Part shown: positions 38,101 through 49,266 of the stretch, piece by piece
Position numbering within the stretch: position 1 is the first letter of the stretch
How the letters are laid out: every line of letters begins with the position of its first letter
Source of the DNA: Seriola aureovittata
Taxonomy: Eukaryota; Chordata; Actinopteri; Carangiformes; Carangidae
Length of the DNA: 64,000 nucleotides
Direction: 5' to 3'
Assembly: GCF_021018895.1 (NCBI RefSeq)
Contig: NC_079383.1
Span: 22,389,353 to 22,453,352 of the forward strand
Notes under the pieces: model-generated
What the model was told of the DNA's origin: nothing
Database searches by the model: none
What the model saw: the letters and a program-made list of their open reading frames with translations, nothing else
Position numbers and translations under genes: made by a program

Positions 38101-39627
38101 GTAGATTCAAACTGTAAGTCGCTGCACTGTTAGGGATGGGAATAGATAAGATTTTATCGACACCAATTATGGATTCTGCTCATTAGTCAAATTCTTAGTT
38201 GATTTCTTTACCGGTCTGGGTATTGTCCTTAATTCATTTCTAATTCAAAAACAAACAAAATAATGTAAATATGTTGTTTGTTTCAAAACCAATTAAACCA
38301 ATTTATTCATTCATTCATCTGTCTTCTAACATTACCCTGGTGTAGATTCTGTACTTAATGTTAAACTTTTATGACCTCTTGGCTTTTATTTTGACTTTTG
38401 TACACCTCTTCCTGTCTGTCCATCATTCTGTTTTTGCCAAATGAGAAATGAAAACAACAAATGAAAACAACAAATAAAATGGCCAAAAATCGGAAACAGA
38501 CCATTTTGATTGGTTTTTCATTTTTTGATTCCGATACCAAATAGAACCACCTCCTCGTGGTCGTATCCCTCCGCCACTCAGACTAGTTCCAGGTTACATC
38601 CCTGTTTATCCAGAGTCAGAGAAAATATGAACCATTAGTGTGAAATTTTGTCATAATTGCTGTGTGAAGTCTTGACTAATGTGTTTTATGAGGTCCTCGT
38701 GACCTTGACGTTTGACCACAAAAACCTAATCATCCTCCAGTGCAAGTGAATGTTTGTGCCAACTGGTTCTCGATTCCCATCCCTAATGAAGACGATCTAA
38801 GGCAGGACAAGAACAAATGCACCACGGATCAATCAAACCAATAGCTATTACTCTATTCTGTTTTGTTCTTTTCTATTCTACTATCTGGTGGAGTCATGCT
38901 GCAGGTGGATGAAGACTTTACCAGTGAGTTCAACACGACGCTTCCAGACATCTGCCTTTCCTGGGTCTTGGAGCGTTATAGTCACCTCTTCTATGTTTGT
39001 AGGCAGGAAGATCTCAAAAGTTGGATGGTAATTTGGTCCATAATCCAAGTTGCACTCTGCTACCTGAGAACCAGTAACACCAGTGTCAGTATCTCAACAG
39101 TTTCCAAAATAAACTAAATCATGTTTTTTGTGCCAGTATGATTCATTTCAAATACTCACATGAGGCAGAGTTTTATACGCCTCCGGACAGTGAACACTGT
39201 AACTTCGATGATTGATGAGTCTGCATTCAGAAGACGTCTCTATGTACACAGAATCTCCCTGTTGTGCCTTCACCTTAAGAACAATCAGAACATTTAATTA
39301 GAGGGTTCATCCCCAGGAGAGCTCGACTAATGAATCAGCAGACCAGTTTTATGTCATCGCAGATTTCCTCTTTCATATGTACTCCTGCTGTCACCGGCAC
39401 GGAGTCATAAAAAAGAAAAATCCCATCAACTAGATATTGATGAGTTTGGACTGAAAGTGAAGCTGTAACATTTCATTATTCTTTACCTCTTCCAGAGGGA
39501 CGTTCTTTGGCAGGAGAAACACATTCAGTTTTTGCCTCTGTGTTTTTGGGGTTGGTGGTTCGAGGAACAACAAAACTTGGCCACGAACTTGCATCAAGTT
39601 GTTAAACCACCTCCATAAAAACGCCAT
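31294..39627 (-). CDS. Gene A: UPA-PYD-PYD-FIIND-CARD protein (NLRP1/CARD8-like, no NACHT)
   Basis: A predicted cytosolic inflammasome-type adaptor or sensor. Minus-strand coding exons: 39487-39627, 39160-39273, 38922-39063 (partial UPA); 37783-37817 (linker); 37296-37563 (PYD 1); 37058-37101 (linker); 35942-36209 (PYD 2); 35080-35159 (linker); 33996-34051 and 33591-33805 (ZU5); 33193-33464, 32517-32633, 32245-32386 (UPA); 31294-31601 (CARD). Every junction keeps phase and the sum is 2,202 nt, 733 residues. The start MAFLWRWFNN lies inside an old UPA exon. PYDs show LREDEFKRFKWFL. The FIIND has [18 protein letters not shown] and the cleavage-site region VPHLSPFG. The CARD ends DPFLSRVLRLR. 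A start at PYD 1 (37,554) or PYD 2 (36,200), or two separate genes, remains possible. Confidence 0.7.
32131..32157. repeat. (AT)n microsatellite
   Basis: A perfect TA run in the last intron of gene A. Confidence 0.95.
35811..35914 (-). other. Candidate third linker exon after PYD 2
   Basis: The minus strand has an acceptor (CTTGTTCAG) followed by GTTCCGGTCCAGCAGGGAC, clearly related to the linker exons at 37,783 and 37,058, and a later donor GTGAGC. It would enter in phase 1 but leave in phase 0, which clashes with the phase-1 exon at 35,159. It is probably a decayed linker from the tandem linker-PYD duplication or an alternative terminal piece. Confidence 0.35.
38545..38790. repeat. Dispersed repeat with DR1-like sites, copy 2
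   Basis: Closely related to 12,300-12,540 (shared 'gtcgtatccctccgcc', 'cagactagttcc', 'gtgaaattttgtcataatt'). It sits in an intron of gene A. Confidence 0.6.
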
Positions 39628-40233
39628 CCCCTACTCAAGGCAAAGGCTGTGAAAACACAAACACATTCAACATCTGTATTACTGTCAACAGCCTCATTAC
39701 AATAGTAGTGATCATTTTATTCTATATCTAGGACTCTTAGTCCACTCCTCATATCTACCACTGTGTGTCACTAAAGCAAACACTGTGAAATAAGGCTCAG
39801 AGTCATGAATCTTTTGGCTGCCAAGTTTCTCCATCACTAATACATGAAGGAAATGTTGGGTAAAGCACAAGGTGTAAACACAACACATCGAAATCTTACT
39901 AAAAATGATCAACTGTTGGCAGTTTCTTTACTCTGTGCTTATGAGCAGTATTAATGATATAACTGAGTGGCTGGAAATCCTTACAAACCGCAAATACATA
40001 AATTAACAAACTGTTAAAATCCACACAACAGTTACAAAGACAGAGCAAAGCTGCAGGTGTGTGTGTAGACTTGTGCCACAGTTATAAACAAACGCCCACT
40101 TTTCCTGGATCTCTGAGCAGCCTGTCTCCACTGCACTTCCTGCGTCTGTTTTCGGTCTGTCCGCCTCTCCGCGCGCTCACAGCTCGGTCTCGGTAACATG
40201 GCACGTGGTGGAGGTAACGTGGAAACAACTCAC

Positions 40234-40400
40234 CTGCTTCTTCCGACCGGATAAATCTTCACTTCTCCGACGTCTCGATCCACACTTCCCTCTTGTTCCT
40301 GCTCCGCAGATTCTTTGGCAGCAGAGCTTTGCTGAGTTTTACCCGCCCCCAACGTCCCCTCTGAACCGAGATGACGTCACCTGTCAAGTAATTGAGCGCG
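40234..40400 (-). promoter_or_regulatory. Promoter and 5' UTR exon of gene A
   Basis: On the minus strand a non-coding exon ends at GAAGCAG before the donor GTGAGTTG (40,233). The region is CpG-rich for this locus and holds a perfect CRE, TGACGTCA, at 40,372-40,379. A second copy lies at 44,626-44,750. The next exon in the same direction is the first UPA exon, whose 5' end is at about 39,646. The transcription start is not determined. Confidence 0.5.
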
Positions 40401-40499
40401 AGAGGATGCAAGGGCTCACTATGGTAAAGGGGCGTGACAGCTCTTTATGTATCACGTTACCTTGACGGATTGTGGGTCGGGGATTTTTGTCTCTACGTT

Positions 40500-42440
40500 T
40501 TTTATTTCCTCCTTTCGCTCCCAGTTTGTGAACAAAAAACAATAATGTTTAAGATCTGATAAAAGCAGATTTTGAATTGATCATGTCGTCATAAGAAAGA
40601 CAACTGCACAGTTCTGGTACCACGTGCGTTTTACCACATGTAAACAAGAAGTTTACATGTGAGTAAACATACACAGCGCACGTGTTAACCAACCGTACTT
40701 CTTCTATTCTTTTCTTCCGTTTCAAGGCGGGGTTTATTTTTTTTTACCGTTTTTTTTTACGCTTCCGGTCGTCCCTGGTAACCATAGCAAACACGTGTTT
40801 AACGTCACAACGCCATGAACTTTGGGTAAGTCGTTCATATCTGCTGAAATGCGGATTTATAATGCAGCAGATAACTGCATATTTCAGGGAAATCTTTCAG
40901 CTGTGGATACAAATGATAAACTTGGCACAAATCCTCCTTGTGTATTACATTTTTGATAAAACACATTTACTCCTCCAAAACCAAGATAGCAGCCATATCT
41001 GGTTTATACCCCCTGTGAAATAATTTTAAGTGCACAAACTGCAGCAGAACAATGTGAGGCATATGAGAAATAAACCTCATTTCCCCACTCAGACTTCCAA
41101 AAATGCACATCATCACAGACACTTGTGTGTCTCTTGAAAAAAAGCAGAAATAAGTTTTACATTTTCTTTCAAATAAAAATAAGACCTTGAATGATGCGAG
41201 AACAGCGTCACATTAAAGCACAGAATGTGTACATAGCCATCGAAACTGTTGTAAAAAACAGCATAAACATCAGGGGAAACTTGAGGTGTTCAGGCTCACC
41301 TGCTAGTCTCTATTTGTGGCTTTTTAACTGTGTGGTGGATTTTCTCTTTCCCTGAATTAAACTTTTATCTAACCAAATTTCCAACTGTATTCACTAAATG
41401 CAGAACAGTGAGGTACAACAACCCTCACTGAGTGACTCTTCTCAATGCAGTAGAGTTCATGGACAAAGTTGCAGAGACTGAGTGAAGTTATTCATGTAGA
41501 TTTATTTGTGCCAACACAGAATACAATCAAACTGAGTTGCCTCGAGCCCTCACACACAAGTGTGTACCAGATACTTTATGTCCCAGTTGTTATGTGGTGG
41601 CAGATTCTATGAGGACAATCCCACAGATGCAGAGGTACACACTTGTGTCTGGAGAAAATAAGGGGCTTGAACAGTGACAGTAACATTTTGACATTGAAAA
41701 CAAAACCTGAGCTGAAAGAGGAAACGGCATTGAAAAAGTTGTATTGGAAAATGTTTTACTGGCACTGTCACTATTTTTTCAGTTTCAACTTTCTCTCACC
41801 GCTTTGGCGTAGAGGTGGGGGTGGGTCTTTAAGGGGAGGAGCAAGGAGCGCTTGGTTTATTTTCACTCAAAACCCTGACAGAACTGCATTCCTTGGCAGT
41901 GGCTTAACCAGGTTCACCTGCAATTCCAGAACTGCAGGTAAGTCTGCTTCTCTCGGCCGCTGTTTCCTTCACATAGGACCGGACTGGACTGGGTTATGGC
42001 TGTTTTTAATTCCAAATATTATTTTCCCCATAAGAACAATCCAATACAACACAGATTTCCTAGAAGGATTATATTCTAAACCAATAATCCTGTCAGTTTT
42101 TCCTCCCTTACATGACTACCAACAAACTCATAACATGCTGATGAGGCATGAACTCAGATGGTAATAGTTACATGACATATGTCTGCATAATTGTTAGTGT
42201 GCCTGCTGTTACAAATCAGTCTGCATGGGGATATATTGCTACAGTCAGTCCGGCACAGTCTTGGAGCCCAGTTTTGGCCTTTGATTTTCCTTAGTTTCTT
42301 TGTACTATTTCACTTGTGCTTATCAATTCCTACCAGGAATTGATAAACTTGGGGGGCATACAATTCCAATGGTTTGGACAATTTGGATCTGGTTCTCGAT
42401 TCCCATCCCTCATGAAGATAATCTAAGGCAGAACAAGAAC
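40500..42440. other. No recognised gene
   Basis: Mixed AT-rich sequence. The largest frame (plus strand 41,643-42,164, 173 residues) has no recognisable domain and biased composition, so it is not called. Confidence 0.5.
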
Positions 42441-42532
42441 AAATGCACCATGGATCAATCAATAACTATTACTATATTCTGTTATTTTCTGTTCTACTTT
42501 CTGGTGGAGTCATGGTTCAGGTGCATGAAGGC

Positions 42533-43734
42533 TTAACCAGTCAGCTTAACACGACGCTTCCAGACATCTGCATTTCCTGGGTCTTGGAGCGTTATAGTCA
42601 CCTCTTCTATGTTTGCAGGCAGGAAGATCTCAAAAGTTGGATGGTAATTTGGTCCATAATCCAAGTTGCACTCTGCTATCTGAGAACCAGTAACACCAGT
42701 GTCAGTATCTCAACAGTATCCAAAATAAACAAAATCATGTTAAATGAATTGTGCCAGTATGATTCATTTGAAATACTCACATGAGGCTGGATTTCATAGG
42801 CCTCCGGACAGTGAACACTGTAACTTTGCTGACTGATGAGTCTGCATCCAGAAGACGTTTCGATGAACACAGAATGCATTTGTTTTATTTTCACCTTAAG
42901 AACAATCAGAACATTTTAATTAGAGGGTTCATCCTCATTTATCCTCAACCATATATGTGAAATTTTGTCATAATTGCTGTGTGAAGTCTTGAGTAACCTA
43001 ACGGCTAAAAACAGTTTTGAGAGGTCACACTGACCTCAACCTTTGACCAAGAAAATGTAATCAGTATATTGCTGCCAAATGTAAAGAGAGTCCCCTGAAT
43101 AGTTTCCAAGATATTGCATTCACAAGGCCAAAACTGCTTTTTTTTTTAGGTCACTGTGACCTTGAACTTTGACTTTTAGCCACCAAAATCAAATCAGTTC
43201 GCCCTTGAGTCCAAATGAATATTTGCGCCAGATTTGAAGGGATTCCCTTGAGGGATTCTTGAGATATTGCATTCACAAGGCCAAAATCATGTTTTGTGAG
43301 GTCATCTTGACCTTTGACCCCCAAAATCTAATCAGTTCATCCTTGAGTGAATGTTTGTGCCAAATTTGAAGAAGTTCTGTCAAGGTGTTACAGAGGTATC
43401 GTTCATGAGAATGGGACGGACAACCCTAAAACAATATGCCTCTGGCTCGGGCTGTCGCCAGCGCAGAGTCATAGAAAAAGAAAATCCCATTTTATCAAGC
43501 GACTAACTGCTCATTGGATATGTATCACGATATCTGATAGATATTGATGAGTTTGGACTGAAAGTGAAGCTGTAACATTTCATTATTCTTTACCTCTTCC
43601 AGAGGGACGTTGTTTGGCAGGAGAAACACATTCAGTTTTTGCCTCTGTGTTTTGGGGTTTGGTGGTCGGAGGAACAACAAAACTTGGCCACGAATTTGCA
43701 TCAAGTTGTTAAACCACCTCCATAAAAACGCCAT
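42533..43734 (-). CDS. UPA-only mini-gene (copy of gene A's first three coding exons)
   Basis: Coding exons 43594-43734, 42781-42894 and 42533-42679 (minus) give about 133 residues in one frame, starting MAFLWRWFNN and ending in a stop. They copy the first three coding exons of gene A: UPA strands with [20 protein letters not shown] and NYHPTFEIFL. The donor after the third exon has changed from GTAAAG to GTTAAG, and reading through it gives a stop at once (...LTG then TAA). The first exon extends upstream to an acceptor at 43,858. That extra part matches the full UPA exon but contains a stop, so translation must start at the internal ATG. It may be a pseudogene or a small UPA-only protein. 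Confidence 0.5.
42940..43460. repeat. Dispersed repeat with DR1-like sites, copy 3
   Basis: The longest copy of this family here. It carries internal near-repeats of 'gagatattgcattcacaagg' and several AGGTCA/TGACCT half-sites, including TGACCTTTGACCC at 43,308-43,320. It sits in the first intron of the UPA-only mini-gene. Confidence 0.6.
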
Positions 43735-44625
43735 CCCCTACTCAAGGCAGAAGACAGAGAGATGAGGGACGTGAGTGTCTGTGATCTCCAGCGATCTCTC
43801 AAACTCATTCAATCATCGGTGATGTGGACGACAGACAGCAGACCTTCAGAGAGCAGAGCTGTGAAAACACAAACACATTCAACATCTGTATTACTGTCAA
43901 CAGCCTCATTACAATAGTAGTGATCATTTTATTCTATATCTAGGACTCTTAGTCCACTCCTCATATCTACCACTGTGTGTCACTAAAGCAAACACTGTGA
44001 AATAAGGCTCAGAGTCATGAATCTTTTGGCTGCCAAGTTTCTCCATCATTAATACATGAAGGAAATGTTGGGTAAAGCACAAAGTGTAAACACAACACAT
44101 CGAAATCTTATGTCATTATCAGAATATTTAATATAATAAAAATTATTAGAAATGACATGAATGCGGTATTTTAAGTTCTTTAAGCTCAATCTAAGTTACT
44201 ACACTGTCTCACATATGTTTTAAGTGTGGACAGAGCTTTTATAGGACTGTTACACAGAGCTTAAAATTATAAACTGTGAACTAGGTATATATTGGCAGTT
44301 TCTATACTCTGTGCTTATGAGCAGTATTAATGATATAACTGAGTGGCTGGAAATCCTTACAAACGGCAAATAGATAAATTATCAAACTGTTAAAATCCAC
44401 ACAACAGTTACAAAGAGCAAAGACGCAACTCAGACAGCAAAGCTGCAGGTGTGTGTGTAGACTTGTGCCACAGTTATAAACAAACGCCCACTTTTCCTGG
44501 ATCTCTGAGCAGCCTGTCTCCACTGCACTTCCTGCGTCTGTTTTCGGTCTGTCCGCCTCTCCGCGCGCTCACAGCTCGGTCTGTTTAACCTGAAACGTGG
44601 TGGAGGTAACGTGGAAACAACTCAC

Positions 44626-44760
44626 CAGCTTCTTCTGACCGGACAAATCTTCACTTCTCCGACGTCTCGATCCACAGCCGATCCACACTTCCCTCTTGTT
44701 CCTGCAGAGCTTTGCCGAGTTTTACCCGCCCCTCGCGGGAGCGCGCACACGTGAAGCGAA
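44626..44760 (-). promoter_or_regulatory. Promoter and 5' UTR exon of the UPA-only mini-gene
   Basis: Nearly identical to 40,234-40,350, with the same donor context (CACCAGCTTCTTC on the plus strand). Similarity stops at about 44,730, before the CRE present in the gene A copy, so the upstream promoter halves differ. Confidence 0.45.
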
Positions 44761-44989
44761 AAATAAACTGAAATTGTTCTTCTTCTTTGTGCACTTTTTA
44801 GTGCAGTTGACATCCTTTGAGTCGGGGGTTTATTCTCAGGCTACAGTTTTGTTGTCCAAACCGGTCGTTTTCAAATACCTTGCAACTGAGCGTACGTCAA
44901 CGTCGCCGCCATGTTGGACCAGGCGACTTGTCATGATCTTCAGAGGACTGGAGTGGACTACATATACTATTTACTATTGTTAATCTAAT

Positions 44990-45880
44990 ATTATTATTGA
45001 TATTATATAGCCCTGACTGGCAAACCTTGAATGACACGCCGAGATCGGAAAGTGACTGATGGTTTATTTCGCCTGTGTTCCAACGGTTTCCTAACGGAAG
45101 ATGCTGACGGCCACTGCCAGAAGTGTCGAAATGTTAATTTATTGAAACACCTGCTCGTTGTAGTTTTTATCAAATAAACAATCTACAGTGAACCTGACAT
45201 GTGAAACTCATCATTTAGGCTGTATGTAAAATGATCTCTTCACTTCAATAAAAAATAATTTCTCTTTGCAGTTGTAATTCAACTTCAAAATGCAGCTAAA
45301 TTCAATTAAGGTATGAAAATCATCCAAAAGAGATAACATAAAGTAAAGTTAATGTTTTACAGTGATCCCGATAATTCTGTAGTAACACTGCTGCCTGACT
45401 GAAAACGTTCAGTTTAATGTTTTGCTATTCCCTCCCTGTTTACATGTACCTGTAACACTAAGCTGTATGAATAACATGAAAAAATATGAATAACATAAGC
45501 TGTATTCAAAACTAATGACCCTCTCAACGGTGTTCCTAGGTAGAGAAAACTACAAATCTCCATATGCATAGCATTCTACAAAGATGCTCAATAGTGTTTC
45601 CTTATTTTCAAATTAGACATCGATTTCTTTGTTGAGTCAGGCAATAACTGTGGTGGAGGACTTCATCTTTTCATTGATCTAGCTGTGCAGGTGTTGTTGT
45701 AGTGTCTTTACGGATAGAATCTCTCTCAATGAAATGATCAGTGCGTAATAATTTTTACATTCATATGGAGAAATGTACAGTATAGTTTGAGAAACTGAAA
45801 TGTCCCATGTTTTGAGTAGTCCTTTAATCTCTCAGGTCTTTTTTTTCTTACTCCTTTTGTTTATTGGCTCCCCAGATGTC
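44990..45880. other. No recognised gene
   Basis: AT-rich sequence. The part near 45,270-45,330 resembles 21,455-21,520 ('cttcaaaatgcagcta', 'atccaaaagagata'), a short shared intergenic repeat. Confidence 0.45.
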
Positions 45881-45919
45881 AATTTGCTATTAGCCAATCA
45901 GAGATGAGTATCGTAAGCC

Positions 45920-46225
45920 AACGGGTTCTCGGAGGGGGCGGGTCTAAAAAAGGCCGCGGGAAAGACAGACAACGGTAGAAAACGGAGCTGCTTAACTGGT
46001 TTTAAGTTCAGTACAAACTGTTATATTACTGCTGTTTATCAAGTCACGATCGGGGGTTTTATATCGGGTTGTAACCACGTTAAAACGAGAGAGTGAGTTG
46101 TGTTTTGGAGCTGTTTTCGGCCGTTAGCTTCACTAAACGCCGCTAATGCTAGTCGGCCATCACCCGTGCTAATTTGGAGGAGAAGAGACTGCCTGTGTGT
46201 GTAGGAGCCATTTTGTTTTTGAGTG
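45920..46225 (+). promoter_or_regulatory. CpG-rich promoter-like segment with possible first exon
   Basis: A local rise in CpG (GGGGGCGGGTCTAAAAAAGG, a GC box beside a TATA-like run) is followed by a donor-like GTGAGTATGG at about 46,222 on the plus strand. No coding frame follows. It may be the start of a non-coding transcript that includes the donor-rich tandem repeat at 47.6-48.8 kb. Confidence 0.35.
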
Positions 46226-46615
46226 AGTATGGATGCTTTCAGATAACTGGTGATTTATAGTTAAAATATTGGACGTTTATCAGTGTTTGTGGATTTCTGT
46301 GCTTTAGATGTTACAACACTAGCTGTCGTAGTAGCGGTGCTCTGGACCTGCCACTGCATGAGCCAGAGAACCCGATTTTAGACACACGCACATGGACAGA
46401 ACTTTGGTTTGGGCTCCTCCATCACACCACTCACCTTGGACCTTGAAAACAAGTGGCTGCTAACAGCGTTCTGGCCTGTCCAACAGAAGTGAATACAGAA
46501 AATATTTTGAGTTTTTCAAATTAGCTCTAAGAAGTGCTCTAGAGAAATGGGACCATTAACTGAGTTATATCAATGGGTATTTTCTTGTATTTTCTTAGTT
46601 TTCACCAGGACATTT

Positions 46616-47129
46616 TTAACCTCCTAAGACCCGAACTCTTGCATGGCGTGCATTTTTAATTCCTCTTTGCTATTTAGGCTGATTGGGACCTGATGACTGT
46701 AACAACAAAGAATTATCTTTTTGCATGATGTAGTTTCTGAGAAAAATGATGTCCACATATGAGGACATTAGTTTTAAATTTCGATAGAAACCAATAAAGA
46801 GACAATTGATTAATGATGTGCAAAACTATTTATTTGGTGCCAGAACACAGCAGCATTTTCATGAGTGCAAAAACAAAATGAGAAAGAACAATTGTGCCCC
46901 TTTGAGCAATATGACCCATTTGAAGTTGCAGAAAGACGTATATGTCTGTAACAAAGTAAAAAACATTCTGAACATTTTGCATTGTTACTGTTCTAAACTG
47001 TTCATTTCAATTTCTGAACATGGCTCATATGTGGTCACCAGGCCCTTGTTGAGAAAAAGTTAGTATTGTGGTCTAGAGAACCCAAAATGTGAAGTCCACA
47101 TATGTGGACGCCAGGTCCTAGGAGGTTAA
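46616..47129. mobile_element. TTAA-flanked piggyBac-like MITE
   Basis: The element begins TTAACCTCCTAAGACC and ends GGTCCTAGGAGGTTAA. The ends are inverted copies with one mismatch, and each includes the TTAA typical of piggyBac target sites. It is 514 bp and has no transposase frame, only a short AT-rich frame of 85 codons. The sub-terminal GTCCACATATGTGGAC is itself palindromic. Confidence 0.75.
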
Positions 47130-47636
47130 AAGTGTAAATCACAGTCTGGTGCAGTGATAAATATTCTTTCTGTTATTGATTATCGGTTGGCTCTTGTAAC
47201 TGGCAACGTGCTGATCTGAATCTAGTGCAGGTAACACTGACTGTGCATAACTACCTCATACAAACCCATCTCAAATAACCCGAACTATCCCTTTCATAAA
47301 GGTGAACACAACAGACAATTGTGTAATGGCTCTCCACTCTGTCACAGAACTTCTCAAATCAGATCATTATACACTATGTGTTCATTATGTGTATGTGTGG
47401 ATGACAATGTTAGCATCACTAATTAATCTATAAATATAGGAAGGTTGATGTACTCAAGTGGTTTTGAGAAGTCTGTTCCTCTGTTCCTCTCCTGCACACT
47501 GTTTGCTCTGAGCTTAAAAATATCACACAGCTAATTTCAAGGTCAGGAAATTGTGGCAGTGCCACAAAACGGGGCCCATCAAGTTGGAAACAGAGGCTTG
47601 AGACTTGACTCAGACTAAGTTGTTTTTTTCTTTCAG

Positions 47637-48756
47637 ATTCTACTAGAAGATCTACACAAGAGATCTACAAAGAGTAAGTTTCATTGTTATTTTCTTTAAT
47701 GCTGTGCTGTTTTTTGTTGGCCACTGTGCCATTAATGTGCCTCGTCTCGGCCACCGTGCCTATCAATCACCCCCCCTTATCGCTATAGCTATCTCCCTCC
47801 CTCATCATCATTTACTCAGCCTGTTGTCTGTTGTGCATTGAAGGAGCCTTGTAATAGCCACTGGATCAGTTTTGGTGCAATAACCTTTTTTCTTTCAGGT
47901 AGAGCTACAAAAAGTAAGTGCCATTTTTATTTTCTTTATTACTGCGTTACCTTTGCTATGCCTAGCCATCTGTCCGTCAAACGTGGCTAACCGTTCGTTC
48001 AACATGGCTGTCTATCCGCCCGCCTGTCAGTCCGTCTAGCATGGCCGTCTGTCCATCTATCTAATCAGCATGGATCCATTTTGGTGCAGTCAATTATTTC
48101 AAGTACATCTACAAACAGTAAGTGATATTTTTATTTTCTTTGCCGCCGTGCCTGTCTGTCCATCAATCCAGTATGGTTACCTGCTTGGCCCTCTCTCCTC
48201 GATCTCTCATCTGTCATCGATCCAACATGGCCGTTCGTATGTCCGTCTGTTTAATCAGCATGGATCTATTTTGGTGCAATAACTTATTTCAAATACATCT
48301 ACAAACAGTAAGTGAAATTTTTATTTTATTTTCTGCTGTGTTATTTTTGCTCTGCCTATCTATCTGTCCGTCAAACATGGCAAACCGAAAGTCCAACATG
48401 GCTGTCCATCCGTCCGGCCGTCCTTACGTCATTACGTCCTTACGTCCATACGTCCATCCTTCTAACATGGCCAGCTGTCTATCTATCTTATCAGTGTCGA
48501 TCCATTTTGGTGCAATCACTTATTTTAGATACATCTACAAATGGTAAGTGACATTTTTTATTTTCTTCACTGCTGCGTCATTTTTGCTGTGCCTATCCAT
48601 CTGTGTGTCAAACACGGCCAACCGTCTGTCCAAAATGGCTGTCTTATCAGTCTGCCCATCTGTCTGTCCAACGTGGCTTTCCGTCCATCTATCTAATCAG
48701 CATGGATCAATTTTGGTGCAATAACTTATTTCAAATACATCTACAAACAGTAAGTG
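47637..48756 (+). repeat. Degenerate 190-240 bp tandem repeat with splice-donor junctions
   Basis: The junction (A)TCTACAAA.A/GTAAGT recurs, with the GTAAG at about 47,674, 47,914, 48,118, 48,308, 48,544 and 48,750, so periods are 240, 204, 190, 236 and 206 bases. Each unit also carries 'atcagcatggatc.attttggtgcaat' and stretches of CCGTCTGTCCATC. The first two junctions follow good acceptors (TTTCTTTCAG), so the array may have grown from tiny exons. Frames over it (up to 141 codons) are repeat translations. Confidence 0.65.
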
Positions 48757-49266
48757 ATATTTTAATTTTCTTTACTGCTGTGTTTTATTTACTGTGTTAT
48801 TTTTGTAGACTAATTGATGTAGACCAAGCCATAGTTATCCCAGATCAAGATAATTAATCGGGGTGATGCACATAGTAAACCTAATCACATAAGGTGAATG
48901 TAAAACTCAGTTAATGTGGCTGAGACCAAGACCAGACTTCTTTACCACATCTTCAGTAGTGCACATGTTGGATGCTGCTTTTACTAACATTTTGGAATTT
49001 TTATGAAAATATATACACACATTTAACCACATACATAAAAAGTTAGACAATAAATAAAGTGCACTTAATAGTAAATATGGAGTGATTTCAATTTTTGTTG
49101 GATCTCAGTGTTAGCCCTTTTTTCCAAACTTCAGTGAATCACTTTAAGAATCAAAGTACACTTACAGACTTTGCCAAGAAATCTTGTCATTTAAAGATTA
49201 TAATAGGTAATGTGAGACTGTAAAATAGAAATTCCTCCTATCACTTCACAGTTTCTGGCTTTTGCT

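Noticed and set aside
41643..42164. 173-codon plus-strand frame
   Set aside because: No known domain, no splice or promoter context, and biased composition; chance open frame in intergenic DNA.
48122..48547. 141-codon frame over the 47.6-48.8 kb array
   Set aside because: It follows the tandem repeat units and changes with unit decay, so it is not a gene.
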